Shown here: positions 1 to 7,906 of the stretch, piece after piece
Layout of the letters: each line of letters begins with the position of its first letter
Position numbering within the stretch: the first letter of the stretch is position 1
Notes under the pieces: model-generated
The model's input: the letters and a program-made list of their open reading frames with translations, nothing else
Told to the model about the DNA's origin: nothing
Database searches by the model: none
Made by a program: the position numbers and the translations under genes
Source of the DNA: Alphaproteobacteria bacterium
GTDB lineage: Bacteria; Pseudomonadota; Alphaproteobacteria; Caulobacterales; Hyphomonadaceae
Assembly (NCBI GenBank): GCA_016125405.1
Contig: WGLW01000044.1
Span: 1-64,000 of the forward strand
Length of the DNA stretch: 64,000 bases
Direction: 5' to 3'

Positions 1-184
1 AGCTCGGCCCACACAGCCATCACTCCGCCAAGCCAGTGCTTGTTCGAAGAGGGGAGCCGACCCCGATATGACTGTGAAGGCGCTTGCGTCATGCCCGCGA
101 TGATCGGGCCACTCACAAGGGTGTCGGATAACTTTATTCCCAAGCGCGGTGACTGCTGGGGATTCTGGCTCTTGGCTGGGGGAT
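1..184. repeat. Dispersed ~184 bp repeat, copy 1 (truncated by window start)
   Basis: This stretch matches 53490-53674 in the same orientation, with scattered substitutions and one small indel; I estimate 85-90 percent identity by eye. The match ends at the shared GGCTGGGGGATA. On the minus strand both copies can be read from an ATG (position 92 here) as a peptide beginning MTQAPSQSYRG, but several differences between copies change residues, so coding is not supported. The left edge of this copy lies outside the window. The copy sits about 100 bp upstream of the SRPBCC gene; nothing else is recognisable between 185 and 285. Confidence 0.85.
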
Positions 185-285
185 AAGACAAAAAATTCGC
201 GAACCTTGTCGGATCGGCGCTCCCTGGACCGTCCTAGGAGCATCAAAAGCCTGCTACACAGCCAAACCACATCGGGAGCCGAACC

Positions 286-693
286 ATGAAAATCACCGTC
301 GAAAAACACGTCAACGCTCCGATCGCGAAGGTGTGGAGCGCCTATACGACCCCCGCCGACATCAAGCAGTGGAACACGGCGTCAGACGACTGGCACACCA
401 CCAGCTCTTCGGTGGACCTGCGGGTCGGCGGCCAGTTCTCTTCGCGCATGGAGGCGAAGGATGGCAGCTTCGGATTTGACTTCGCGGGGACATACACGCG
501 CATCGAGCCGCAAAAGCTGATCGCGTATTCCTTCGGCGACCGGACCGGCCTCGTCGAGTTCCTGCCTGAAGGCGATGGCGTCAACGTTCGCGTCACATTC
601 GATGCGGAGACGCAAAATCCCGTCGAACAGCAGCGCGGCGGATGGCAGGCCATCCTCGACAATTTTGCGAAACATGTTGAGGCCAGCCGCTAG
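286..693 (+). CDS. SRPBCC (AHSA1-like) domain protein
   Basis: A 135-residue single-domain protein of the SRPBCC/START-like fold, in the branch related to the activator of Hsp90 ATPase (AHSA1/YndB). The N-terminal strand (KITVEKHVNAPIAKVWSAYT) and the following DIKQWN are typical of this group, as are the paired VGGQF and GTYTRIEPQKLIAYSF strands and the C-terminal helix containing GWQAILDNFAKHVE. These proteins bind small hydrophobic ligands; the ligand here is unknown. The gene stands alone after a repeat, and its TAG stop is the first triplet of the next repeat (691). Cytoplasmic, with no signal peptide. The family call is secure; the function is not known. Confidence 0.85.
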   Translation: MKITVEKHVNAPIAKVWSAYTTPADIKQWNTASDDWHTTSSSVDLRVGGQFSSRMEAKDGSFGFDFAGTYTRIEPQKLIAYSFGDRTGLVEFLPEGDGVNVRVTFDAETQNPVEQQRGGWQAILDNFAKHVEASR

Positions 694-756
694 AGCACGA
701 TTCACGACTTGATCGGGATCGCCATGCGAGTCCGATCAAGTCGATCCGTCCTAGGC
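691..756. repeat. TAGAGC...CCTAG intergenic repeat, short copy
   Basis: The segment starts TAGAGCACGATTCACGA, continues with TGATCGGGATCGC and ends in GATCCGTCCTAG. The same pieces occur at 7783-7906, where an extra hairpin segment is inserted after TAGAGCAC. The repeat supplies the stop codon of the SRPBCC gene on the plus strand and of the cation exporter on the minus strand (751-753). Short palindromic repeats beginning TAGAGC are common between convergent genes of alphaproteobacteria, and the position here between two gene ends fits. Confidence 0.8.
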
Positions 757-1698
757 GGCGGTCGGACGCCCGCGGAAGAAATCCGCGCCGTGATGTTCGG
801 CAAAGCCTTGCGGGTCCGGGTGGATGAGAATGTCGGCGCCGGGAAACTCCGCCAGGATCCGGTCCTCGCACGCCACCATTTTCTCATGCGCCTCGACGAG
901 GGACAGGTCCGCCGGCATGTCGAGGTGAAACTGGATATGGATGATCGGACCGGCGGCGCGTGTCCGCAGGCGGTGAATCGAGACGCCGTCGCCTTCCGCC
1001 AGCGCCCGGATGCGGTCGCGGTCGGCGTCGGGCAGTTCGCGGTCCATCAGCTGGTCGAAGGCGTGGCGGCCGACCGAGATGGCGCTCCATGCCAGCCAGA
1101 GGGCGACGGCGAGGCCCATCACAGGGTCGGCGAGCGGCAGGCCGAACCATGCGGCGGCGGCGACGCCAAGCAGCACGGCGACGTTGGCGCCGAAGTCCGC
1201 CGCATAGTGCGACCGATCTCCGGCGATGGCGACGGAGCCTGTTTTTTTCAGCGAGCGCGTCTGGATCACCACGAGCGTGGCGGTGAGCGCGATCGAGAGC
1301 AGCATCACGCCTATTGCGATCCCGCCGTGCTCGACCGCCTTTGGCGCGCTGAAGCGGCCCAGCGCCTCGTGCGCGATGAGGGTCGCCGAGGCGCCGACAA
1401 GAACCGCCTGCACCAGGGCGGCGAACCCTTCCGCCTTGCCATGGCCGTAGCGGTGATGCGCATCCGGCGGCGTCGCCGCTTCGGTGACGGCCCAGAGCGT
1501 GAAAAGCGAGGCGGCGAGGTCCAGTGCGGAATCGGCCAGCGAGGCGAGCATGGCGATCGAGCCCGAAATCCACCAGGCCCAGGCCTTGGCGGCGAGGAGC
1601 ACGCCGGCGGTCGACACCGACGCCAGCGCCGTCGAGCGCGTGATGCGCGCGGCGTTTCGGGGGTCGAGACGACCGGCAGGAGACAGGGCGGAACTCAT
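751..1698 (-). CDS. Cation diffusion facilitator (CDF) family metal exporter, FieF-like
   Basis: A 315-residue CDF transporter that would export divalent metal (Zn, Fe, Mn or Cd) from the cytoplasm by proton antiport. The TM2 motif LADSALD carries the first Asp pair; TM5 carries HYAAD, completing the canonical D..D/H..D metal site of the FieF/YiiP group. HHRYGHGKAEGF between TM2 and TM3 is the typical conserved loop. A cytoplasmic C-terminal domain follows from about residue 215 (GDGVSIHRLRTRAAG, then HIQFHLD and a histidine-containing end). Length is normal for the family. It is transcribed alone, and its stop lies in the adjacent repeat. Metal specificity cannot be read from the sequence. 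Confidence 0.93.
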   Translation of the reverse strand: MSSALSPAGRLDPRNAARITRSTALASVSTAGVLLAAKAWAWWISGSIAMLASLADSALDLAASLFTLWAVTEAATPPDAHHRYGHGKAEGFAALVQAVLVGASATLIAHEALGRFSAPKAVEHGGIAIGVMLLSIALTATLVVIQTRSLKKTGSVAIAGDRSHYAADFGANVAVLLGVAAAAWFGLPLADPVMGLAVALWLAWSAISVGRHAFDQLMDRELPDADRDRIRALAEGDGVSIHRLRTRAAGPIIHIQFHLDMPADLSLVEAHEKMVACEDRILAEFPGADILIHPDPQGFAEHHGADFFRGRPTAA

Positions 1699-1960
1699 TT
1701 ATGCGGGACCTCTGATCTGCACATAGTCGAGCCGGGTCCCGCCGGCAAACCGGAAATAAAACAAAACCTTAGTTGCGACTGCGTTTCAGATTTAGCCGCA
1801 GGAAACCGCCCCTCCGGCGGGTCCGTCCATCGCCGATCATGACGCGGGCGTAAGCAATGCCGCAGGGGCGCCCAATAATTGTGCAGAGGGCGCCTGCTCG
1901 CGTGAAAGCGTTCCGGCGGGACCTTCACACCGGCCCAATCGCGGCTACGACTAGGATCGC

Positions 1961-3367
1961 ATGTACAACGAAATGACTGGAGACGACGGAGCGGTCCGGC
2001 TGCCTTATGACAAGGTGGAGGAGTGGATCCGCACCTCGGGCGTCGACCTGCTCAAGCTGCGCCAGACCGAGGCCGAAGCGATCTTCCGCAAGATCGGCAT
2101 CACCTTCGCGGTCTATGGCGAGGGGGGCGACCCGGAACGCCTGATCCCGTTCGATCTGATCCCGCGCGTCTTCGGCGCATCGGAATGGCGGCGGCTGTCG
2201 CGCGGCATCAAGCAGCGCTCCCGCGCGCTCAACGCATTTCTCTACGACGTCTATCACCGTGGCGAGATCATGCGCGCCGGGATCATTCCCGAGGAGCTGG
2301 TCTATCGCAACGAGGCTTTCCTGCCGGAGATGATCGGCGTCGACCCTCCGGGGCGGATCTACAGCCATATCGTCGGCGTCGACATCGTGCGCACCAACGG
2401 CAAGGACTTCCATGTGCTGGAGGACAACTGCCGCACGCCTTCAGGCGTCAGCTACATGCTCGAGAACCGCGAGATCATGATGCGGATGTTTCCGCAGCTG
2501 TTCGCGGCCGGGATCGTCGAGGCGGTGGATAGCTATCCGGAGATGCTGAAGAAGACGCTGCAGGAGGTCGCGCCGATCAAGTGCGAGGACGACCCCACGG
2601 TCGTTCTGCTGACGCCGGGCTCGCTGAATTCGGCTTACTACGAACATTCCTTCCTCGCCGACCTGATGGGCATCGAACTGGTCGAGCCGCAGGACCTGTT
2701 CATCGAGAACGGGCTCTGCTGGATGCGCACGACGCGCGGGCCGCAGCGGGTGGACGTGATCTACCGGCGCATCGACGACAGCTATATCGATCCGCTGGCG
2801 TTCCGGCCGGACAGCCTTCTGGGCGTGCCAGGCATTTTCGACGTCTACCGCTCCGGCGGGGTGACGCTGTGCTCGGCGCCCGGCGCGGGCGTGGCGGACG
2901 ACAAGGCGATCTACGTGTTCGCGCCGGACATGATCAAATTCTATCTCGGCGAAAAGCCCATCCTGGAGAACATCCAGACGTGGCGTTGCGCGGTGAAGGA
3001 CGACCTCGCCTATGTGCTCGCCAACCTCAAGGACCTTGTGGTGAAGCGCGTGCACGGGTCGGGCGGCTACGGCATGCTGATCGGGCCGCACGCGACCAAG
3101 AAGGAAATCGAGGCCTTCCGCGCCAAGATCAAGGAAAAGCCCTCAGAGTTCATCGCCCAGCCGACGCTCGACCTCTCGACGGCGCCGATCCTTGGCGAGG
3201 CGGGCGTGGAGCAGCGCCATGTCGATTTCCGCCCGTTCTGTCTCGTCGGGCGCGAGATCAGGCTGGCGCCGGGCGGATTGACGCGCGTGGCGCTGAAGAA
3301 GGGATCGCTGGTGGTAAACTCCTCGCAGGGCGGGGGCGTTAAAGACACCTGGATTTTGGCGGACTAG
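1961..3367 (+). CDS. Circularly permuted ATP-grasp protein, Anbu operon gene 1
   Basis: A 468-residue protein of the circularly permuted ATP-grasp type 2 family (old DUF404/DUF407, COG2308). Recognisable parts are YGEGGDPERLIPFDLIPR, FLYDVYHRGEI, HVLEDNCRTPSGVSYMLENR, VDVIYRRIDD, VVKRVHGSGGYGMLIGP (nucleotide-binding strand and glycine loop) and the C-terminal SLVVNSSQGGGVKDTW. Family members are predicted to make ATP-dependent amide or peptide bonds. It starts a tight four-gene run with alpha-E, transglutaminase and Anbu genes (18 bp and 22 bp gaps, then a 4 bp overlap), the standard Anbu genomic context. The substrate is unknown. The plain 5' context (ATG after GACTAGGATCGC) offers no strong ribosome-binding site. 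Confidence 0.93.
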   Translation: MYNEMTGDDGAVRLPYDKVEEWIRTSGVDLLKLRQTEAEAIFRKIGITFAVYGEGGDPERLIPFDLIPRVFGASEWRRLSRGIKQRSRALNAFLYDVYHRGEIMRAGIIPEELVYRNEAFLPEMIGVDPPGRIYSHIVGVDIVRTNGKDFHVLEDNCRTPSGVSYMLENREIMMRMFPQLFAAGIVEAVDSYPEMLKKTLQEVAPIKCEDDPTVVLLTPGSLNSAYYEHSFLADLMGIELVEPQDLFIENGLCWMRTTRGPQRVDVIYRRIDDSYIDPLAFRPDSLLGVPGIFDVYRSGGVTLCSAPGAGVADDKAIYVFAPDMIKFYLGEKPILENIQTWRCAVKDDLAYVLANLKDLVVKRVHGSGGYGMLIGPHATKKEIEAFRAKIKEKPSEFIAQPTLDLSTAPILGEAGVEQRHVDFRPFCLVGREIRLAPGGLTRVALKKGSLVVNSSQGGGVKDTWILAD

Positions 3368-3385
3368 GGATATTGGCGGATTGAG

Positions 3386-4315
3386 ATGCTGAGCCGCACC
3401 GCGCAGAACCTGTTCTGGATGGGCCGCTATATCGAGCGGGCGGACGCCACCGCGCGCATCATCGAGATGGGCCACCGCATGGCGATGCTGCCCGGCTCCA
3501 ACGAGATGGAGGAGTGGCGCTCGGTGGCGCTGGCCTCCGGTTCGGCGCCGGATCTCGCCGGCGAGGAGGACATCACACCGGCGCAGGTGATCCACCGGCT
3601 GCTGATCGACGCCGACAATTTTTCCTCGATCCGGTCCTGTCTCGCATCGGCGCGGGCCAACGGGCGGGCGATCCGCACGGCGCTGACGCAGGACATGTGG
3701 GAGGCGCTGAACGACGGCTGGCGGCAGCTCGGCGAGATGGACCCCGAGACGGCGCGGCGGAGCCTGCTGGCGCTGCTGGAGTGGACCAAGAACCGCACGG
3801 CGGCGTTCCGCGGCGCGGCGGAAGGCTCGCTGCTGCGAAATGACGGCTATTTCTTCCTGCGGCTGGGCGGCCTGATCGAGCGCGCCGACATGACGCTGCG
3901 CCTGCTCGACGTGAAATATTACGTGCTGCTGCCGGAGACCGACGTGGTGGGCGGCGGCCGCGATTATCACCAGTGGACCAGCGTGCTGCGCGCCACATCG
4001 GCGCTGAGGGCCTATCACCATGTCTACAAGGGGGACTATTCGCCTTGGGGGATCGCCGACTTCCTCATCCTCAATTCGATTTTCCCGCGGTCGGTGAGTT
4101 ACTGCTATCGCGCCATCCTGCGCTTCCTCGAAGACCTCGCTGAACTTTACGGCGAGCGGTCAGCCTGTCATGACACGTGCGCCGCCATGGTCGCCCAGCT
4201 CGACGAGCTGGAGATCGAGCGGTTGTTCCAGTCGGGCCTGCACGAGTTCATCGACGGCGCGATTGTGACAACGCAGCGCCTGTCCGGAGAGATCAGCCGC
4301 GCCTATCACTTCTGA
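3386..4315 (+). CDS. Alpha-E domain protein (DUF403), Anbu operon gene 2
   Basis: A 309-residue all-helical alpha-E family protein (COG2307). The diagnostic start LSRTAQNLFWMGRYIERADATAR is intact, with the repeat-like second hallmark FFLRLGGLIERADMTLRLLDVKYY at about residues 155-180 and a tail of conserved tyrosine- and arginine-rich helices (NSIFPRSVSYCYRAI). Alpha-E proteins nearly always sit next to circularly permuted ATP-grasp and transglutaminase genes; they are thought to partner the ATP-grasp enzyme, but no activity is established. It lies 18 bp after the ATP-grasp gene, certainly co-transcribed. Cytoplasmic; no signal or membrane segment. Confidence 0.93.
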   Translation: MLSRTAQNLFWMGRYIERADATARIIEMGHRMAMLPGSNEMEEWRSVALASGSAPDLAGEEDITPAQVIHRLLIDADNFSSIRSCLASARANGRAIRTALTQDMWEALNDGWRQLGEMDPETARRSLLALLEWTKNRTAAFRGAAEGSLLRNDGYFFLRLGGLIERADMTLRLLDVKYYVLLPETDVVGGGRDYHQWTSVLRATSALRAYHHVYKGDYSPWGIADFLILNSIFPRSVSYCYRAILRFLEDLAELYGERSACHDTCAAMVAQLDELEIERLFQSGLHEFIDGAIVTTQRLSGEISRAYHF

Positions 4316-4337
4316 GGTCGAAGCGTTTTTTGGTCCC

Positions 4338-5180
4338 ATGCGTCTGTCCGTCCGCCACGTCACCACCTACGCCTATGATCCGGCGCCCGAACGCTGCGCG
4401 TTGCGGCTGAAGCTCTACCCCTCGGTGTTCGAGGCGCAGCAGGTGGATAACTGGAAGGTCAGCGTGAATGGCGCGGCGGTTCCGGCGCTGCTGACCACCG
4501 GCATGGGCGACCGGGAATCGATCTGGACCGCGCGGGAGCCGCAGGAAAAGGTGGAAATCATCGCCGAGGGCGAGGTGACGACCACCGACGCTGCGGGTCT
4601 GGTGCGCGGCCTGCGGGAGATGGCCCGGCCAGCCGTGTTCCTTCGTGAGTCGCCGCTGGCCACCGCCGACACGGCGATCGCGGCGCTGGCCCAGGGTGCG
4701 GCGGGCGGTTCGACCGTCGACCGGCTGCACGCGCTCTGCGCGGCGATCAGCGACACCATCGAATATGTGCCCGGATCGACCGACACCCGCACCCCGGCGG
4801 CGCTGGCGCTGAAGCGCGGTTCGGGCGTCTGCCAGGACCACGCCCATGTGATGATTGCGGGCGCGCGGTCGATGGGCGTGCCGGCGCGCTATGTCGTGGG
4901 ATACCTGTTGGCCGAGGAAGACAGCGTGACGCAGACCCATGCCTGGGCTGAGGCCTTTGTTCCCGAGCTGGGCTGGATCGGGTTCGATCCGGCGAACCGG
5001 CTGTGCCCGACGGAGCGCTATGTCCGTCTGGCGTGCGGGCTCGACTCGGACGACGCTGCGCCGATCCGGGGCTCTCTGTCCGGGCATGGCGGGGAGATGC
5101 TGGTGGCCAATGTGGACATCAGCCAGACCCGGCAGGCGCAGGACCAGGGTCGGCAAGGTCAGAATCAGGGGCAGCAATGA
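4338..5180 (+). CDS. Transglutaminase-like cysteine protease, Anbu operon gene 3
   Basis: A 280-residue protein with an N-terminal bacterial transglutaminase-like beta domain (MRLSVRHVTTYAYDPAPE onward) and a core transglutaminase domain. The papain-like triad is visible as Cys165 in GSGVCQDHAH, His201 in THAWAEAFVP and Asp217 in GWIGFDPAN. Members of this subgroup (COG1305) are predicted peptidases or amidotransferases, not necessarily protein crosslinkers. The C-terminus is rich in Gln and Gly (about residues 265-280), unlike the domain itself. Its stop overlaps the Anbu start as ATGA, so translation of the two is coupled. Substrate unknown. Confidence 0.92.
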   Translation: MRLSVRHVTTYAYDPAPERCALRLKLYPSVFEAQQVDNWKVSVNGAAVPALLTTGMGDRESIWTAREPQEKVEIIAEGEVTTTDAAGLVRGLREMARPAVFLRESPLATADTAIAALAQGAAGGSTVDRLHALCAAISDTIEYVPGSTDTRTPAALALKRGSGVCQDHAHVMIAGARSMGVPARYVVGYLLAEEDSVTQTHAWAEAFVPELGWIGFDPANRLCPTERYVRLACGLDSDDAAPIRGSLSGHGGEMLVANVDISQTRQAQDQGRQGQNQGQQ

Positions 5181-5911
5181 CCTATTGCGTCGGGCTCAAG
5201 ATCAGGGCGGGCCTCGTCCTGCTGTCGGATACCCGCACAAATGCGGGCATCGACAACATTGCGCGCTATCGCAAGATGTTCATCTTCGAGGAGCCCGGCG
5301 AGCGCGTCTTCGTGATGATGACGGCGGGCAATCTCGGCATCACGCAGGACGTCGTCACGCGGATCGAGACGGGGGTGAAGCGCGCCCGCGTCGATCCGGA
5401 CGTCGAAAGCGTGCTGAACTGTGAATCGCTCTATCGCGCGGCGCAGATCGTCGGCGAGGCGATGCTGGAGGTGCAGAAACGGGACCGCGCCCACATCGAG
5501 GCGCAGGGTTCGGCCGCGGATGCAACCGTCATCGTCGCCGGCCAGCGCCGGGGCGGCGAGTTGCGCCTGTTCGAGATTTATTCGGCCGGCAACTTCATCG
5601 AGGCGAGCGAGGACACGCCCTTCCTCCAGATCGGCGAGCACAAATATGGCAAGCCGATCCTCGACCGCGTGATCAAGCCCGACACCACGATGGAGGAGGC
5701 GATCAAGGCGGCGCTGGTGTCGATGGATTCGACGCTGCGCTCCAATCTCTCCGTGGGCATGCCGCTCGACATGGCCGTGATCGACGTCGACACCTATCAC
5801 GCGCGCACGCAGCGCATCGAATACGACCACCCGCAATTCCGCCAGATCAGCGACAGCTGGGCGAATGCGCTGCGCGAAGCCTTCAACGGCCTGCCGAGCG
5901 TGAATATCTAG
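5177..5911 (+). CDS. Anbu, proteasome beta-subunit-like peptidase
   Basis: A 244-residue protein of the Anbu (ancestral beta subunit) family, an N-terminal-nucleophile hydrolase related to HslV and the 20S beta subunit. Met removal would expose Thr as the nucleophile (MTYCVGLKIRAGLVLLSDTR). The conserved Asp18 and Lys33 (in ARYRKMF) fit the family active site, and DATVIVAGQ, IYSAGNFIEA and FLQIGEHKYGKPILDR are core strands. The start at 5177 is chosen because it overlaps the transglutaminase stop (ATGA) and gives the exact N-terminus needed for autoprocessing. Anbu assembles into helical or ring-like oligomers in studied species; its substrate is not known. The gene ends convergently with the next one (4 bp overlap). 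Confidence 0.95.
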   Translation: MTYCVGLKIRAGLVLLSDTRTNAGIDNIARYRKMFIFEEPGERVFVMMTAGNLGITQDVVTRIETGVKRARVDPDVESVLNCESLYRAAQIVGEAMLEVQKRDRAHIEAQGSAADATVIVAGQRRGGELRLFEIYSAGNFIEASEDTPFLQIGEHKYGKPILDRVIKPDTTMEEAIKAALVSMDSTLRSNLSVGMPLDMAVIDVDTYHARTQRIEYDHPQFRQISDSWANALREAFNGLPSVNI

Positions 5912-6444
5912 GCGATCTGGCGCGCATCCTCCGGCGCGGGCCCGTCGATCAGGTAGGGGAGGCCAATATATCTCGCATGATCGAGGAATTTCTCTCGGAG
6001 TGAGGGCGGCAAAAAGCTTCTGGCTGCACCGGGAAGATATTCGTCGAGAATGTGCAGTTCCGCGGTGAGCTGGTTGGCGCGGATTCTGAGGAGGTCCTCG
6101 ATCAGCGCCTGCATCAGGGTGAGTTCGCGGGTGCTGAGTTGTGCGCGATGGAGGTCGAGCGACCACTGAAGCCGCTCCAGCGACGGCCAGCCGCGAAGCG
6201 ATCGGCCCTGCAGCTCCTCCAACGCCAGCGCCTTGCTCTTGCGGGGGCGGTAGAGCCTGAGGCTGAAGACCCGGCAGAGCTGTTCGGCGACCTGGGCGCG
6301 CGCCGCCCGCCGGTCGCGTCCCCGGCCGAGCGAGAGCAGCCAGGCGACAACCGCGCCCACCAGAAGGGAATCCACCACACGCCCGGCGAATCCGTCGAGC
6401 AATCCCGTCGGTATCGCGTGCAGGAATGACTGAAGGTCCGGCAT
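5908..6444 (-). CDS. Small membrane-anchored protein of unknown function
   Basis: A 178-residue protein that I do not recognise. The start at 6444 is preferred because GGGGGA lies just upstream; longer in-frame extensions to 6549 lack this. One hydrophobic segment (about residues 15-37, with VVDSLLVGAVVAWLLSL) precedes a charged helical region rich in Arg and Leu (LEELQGRSLRGWPSLERLQW, LMQALIEDLLRIRANQLTAE) that looks coiled. The protein is probably an inner-membrane protein with a cytoplasmic C-terminal domain. It faces the Anbu gene tail to tail, sharing 4 bp, so no functional link is implied. Codon use resembles that of its neighbours. Confidence 0.7.
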   Translation of the reverse strand: MPDLQSFLHAIPTGLLDGFAGRVVDSLLVGAVVAWLLSLGRGRDRRAARAQVAEQLCRVFSLRLYRPRKSKALALEELQGRSLRGWPSLERLQWSLDLHRAQLSTRELTLMQALIEDLLRIRANQLTAELHILDEYLPGAARSFLPPSLREKFLDHARYIGLPYLIDGPAPEDARQIA

Positions 6445-6588
6445 TATCCGGCTCCCCCTAGGCTTGTCCCCGGGCCCAGCCTGCCACAGGGCGGGGCGGG
6501 CAGAAAGCGAGCAACCTGCACGGATTGCTTTCGTTCGGGCCGCGGACATGGCCTATTCGCCAGCTGACGACGCGGCGGAGGGTAGGGC

Positions 6589-7413
6589 ATGGCTGCAAGG
6601 ATGAAGCTCGAAGGCCGCACGGCGCTGGTGACGGGCGCCGCCAGCGGTATCGGGCGGGCGACGGCGATCTCGCTGGCGCGGCGCGGGTGCAATCTCGCGC
6701 TCGCCGACGTCAACGCCGAGGGCCTCGCAGACACGGCGGCGCTGGCCGGGGGCGGCATCCGTATCAGCCAGCACCTTCTGGACGTCAGTTCGGAAGACGC
6801 CATCGCTTCTGCGCCGGCCGAGGTGATGGCGCAGCATCCCTCGCTCGACATCCTGATCAACAATGCTGGCGTGGCGATTGGCGGTACGTTCGAGCAGGTC
6901 GATCCCGTGGATTTCGACTGGCTGTTCTCGATCAATTTCTGGGGCGTGGTGCGGATGACGCGCGCCTTCCTGCCGCTGCTGCGGGCCAGCGACGATGCGC
7001 GGATCGTCAACCTGTCGAGCATCTTCGGCCTGATCGCGCCGCCGGGGCAGACGGCCTACTGCGCCAGCAAGTTCGCCGTGCGCGGCTTTTCGGAATCGCT
7101 GCGGCACGAGCTGGAAGGCAGCTCCGTCGGCGTCACCGTCGTGCACCCCGGCGGGGTCAACACCTCGATCGCGAAGAACGCGCGGGCGCCAAAGACAAAT
7201 GCTTCGGCGGAGGAAATGGAGGCGCGGCGCAAGGCGGCGGCGAACCTGCTGCGTCTGCCGCCGGAAATCGCCGGCGAAGTGATCGTGAAGGGCATCGAGC
7301 AGCGGCGCCCGCGCGTGCTGGTCGGTCGTGACGCCTATGCGGTGATGGCGCTGGAGCGGCTGGTCCCCGTGTCCAACTGGACGGTCATCCGGCGGATGCT
7401 GGGATCTTCCTAG
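6589..7413 (+). CDS. Short-chain dehydrogenase/reductase (SDR)
   Basis: A 274-residue classical SDR that would oxidise or reduce a small alcohol or carbonyl with NAD(P). The cofactor loop TGAASGIG is at residues 15-22, DILINNAGVA follows at about 88-97, and the catalytic Ser-Tyr-Lys set is in LSSIFG and AYCASKFAVRGF. The ribosome site GGAGGGT lies 6 bp before the ATG. A C-terminal extension (about residues 195-274, ending VPVSNWTVIRRMLGSS) is seen in SDRs annotated next to acyl or lipid metabolism, but no substrate can be assigned. The gene stands alone on the plus strand between two minus-strand genes. Confidence 0.9.
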   Translation: MAARMKLEGRTALVTGAASGIGRATAISLARRGCNLALADVNAEGLADTAALAGGGIRISQHLLDVSSEDAIASAPAEVMAQHPSLDILINNAGVAIGGTFEQVDPVDFDWLFSINFWGVVRMTRAFLPLLRASDDARIVNLSSIFGLIAPPGQTAYCASKFAVRGFSESLRHELEGSSVGVTVVHPGGVNTSIAKNARAPKTNASAEEMEARRKAAANLLRLPPEIAGEVIVKGIEQRRPRVLVGRDAYAVMALERLVPVSNWTVIRRMLGSS

Positions 7414-7414
7414 C

Positions 7415-7759
7415 TCAGGCCGTTCCGGGCAGTTCGCCCGCGTCCAGCTGTTCGCGCCACTGCGCGGCGCGCTCGGTCAGCAGGTCGCCGATCGCGTGCG
7501 GATTATCCAGCGGGATTTCCTCGAGCGGTTCGTAGCTGAAAGCCGCTTCGCCATGGGCATCCCAGGCGGCCTGCAGGGCCTTGTCCGGAGCGCCGCCGGC
7601 CTTGAACGTGAACCAGAGACCGTTCTGGCGGTTCTCGAGATTGCGCGTGGCGCCGACCCAGGCCTGGCCGGTCGCGGCGCAGCGCACGGCGAAGACGCCC
7701 ATGGAGCGCTTGCGCTCGACATAGTCGCGCTGGATCTGCTTGCGGGTCGCCTTGTCCAT
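7415..7759 (-). CDS. GIY-YIG nuclease family protein
   Basis: A 114-residue protein with a single GIY-YIG-like fold. The signature is degenerate: GVF replaces GIY (residues 21-23) and WVG replaces YIG (about 34-36), followed by the conserved Arg and Asn of ATRNLENRQNG. This variant set is a widespread chromosomal subfamily of small proteins, not homing endonucleases. Catalysis is uncertain, because the second aromatic residue of the motif is Trp. The gene is transcribed away from the GFA gene, and a long palindromic repeat lies directly upstream of it. Convergent with the SDR gene (1 bp gap). Confidence 0.85.
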   Translation of the reverse strand: MDKATRKQIQRDYVERKRSMGVFAVRCAATGQAWVGATRNLENRQNGLWFTFKAGGAPDKALQAAWDAHGEAAFSYEPLEEIPLDNPHAIGDLLTERAAQWREQLDAGELPGTA

Positions 7760-7782
7760 GATGGGTCCTCCGAGGCGGACCC

Positions 7783-7906
7783 TAGAGCACGTTCACTTTG
7801 CGCGGAAGCGCGCAAAGTGATCGTGCTCTGCACTTTTGGATGAGAGACGGATTCACGATCTGATCGGGATCGCGATGCGATCTCGACCAGATCAATCCGG
7901 CTCTAG
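7783..7906. repeat. TAGAGC...CTCTAG intergenic repeat, long copy with hairpin
   Basis: The unit begins TAGAGCACGTTCACTTTGCG. A near-perfect hairpin joins AGAGCACGTTCACTTTGCGC to GCGCAAAGTGATCGTGCTCT (7784-7829). The second half, GATTCACGATCTGATCGGGA onward (7850-7906), matches 698-756. The unit ends CTCTAG, and the last CTA is the stop codon of the GFA-family gene on the minus strand. It behaves as a mobile-looking repeat in intergenic DNA; no protein is encoded. Confidence 0.85.
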
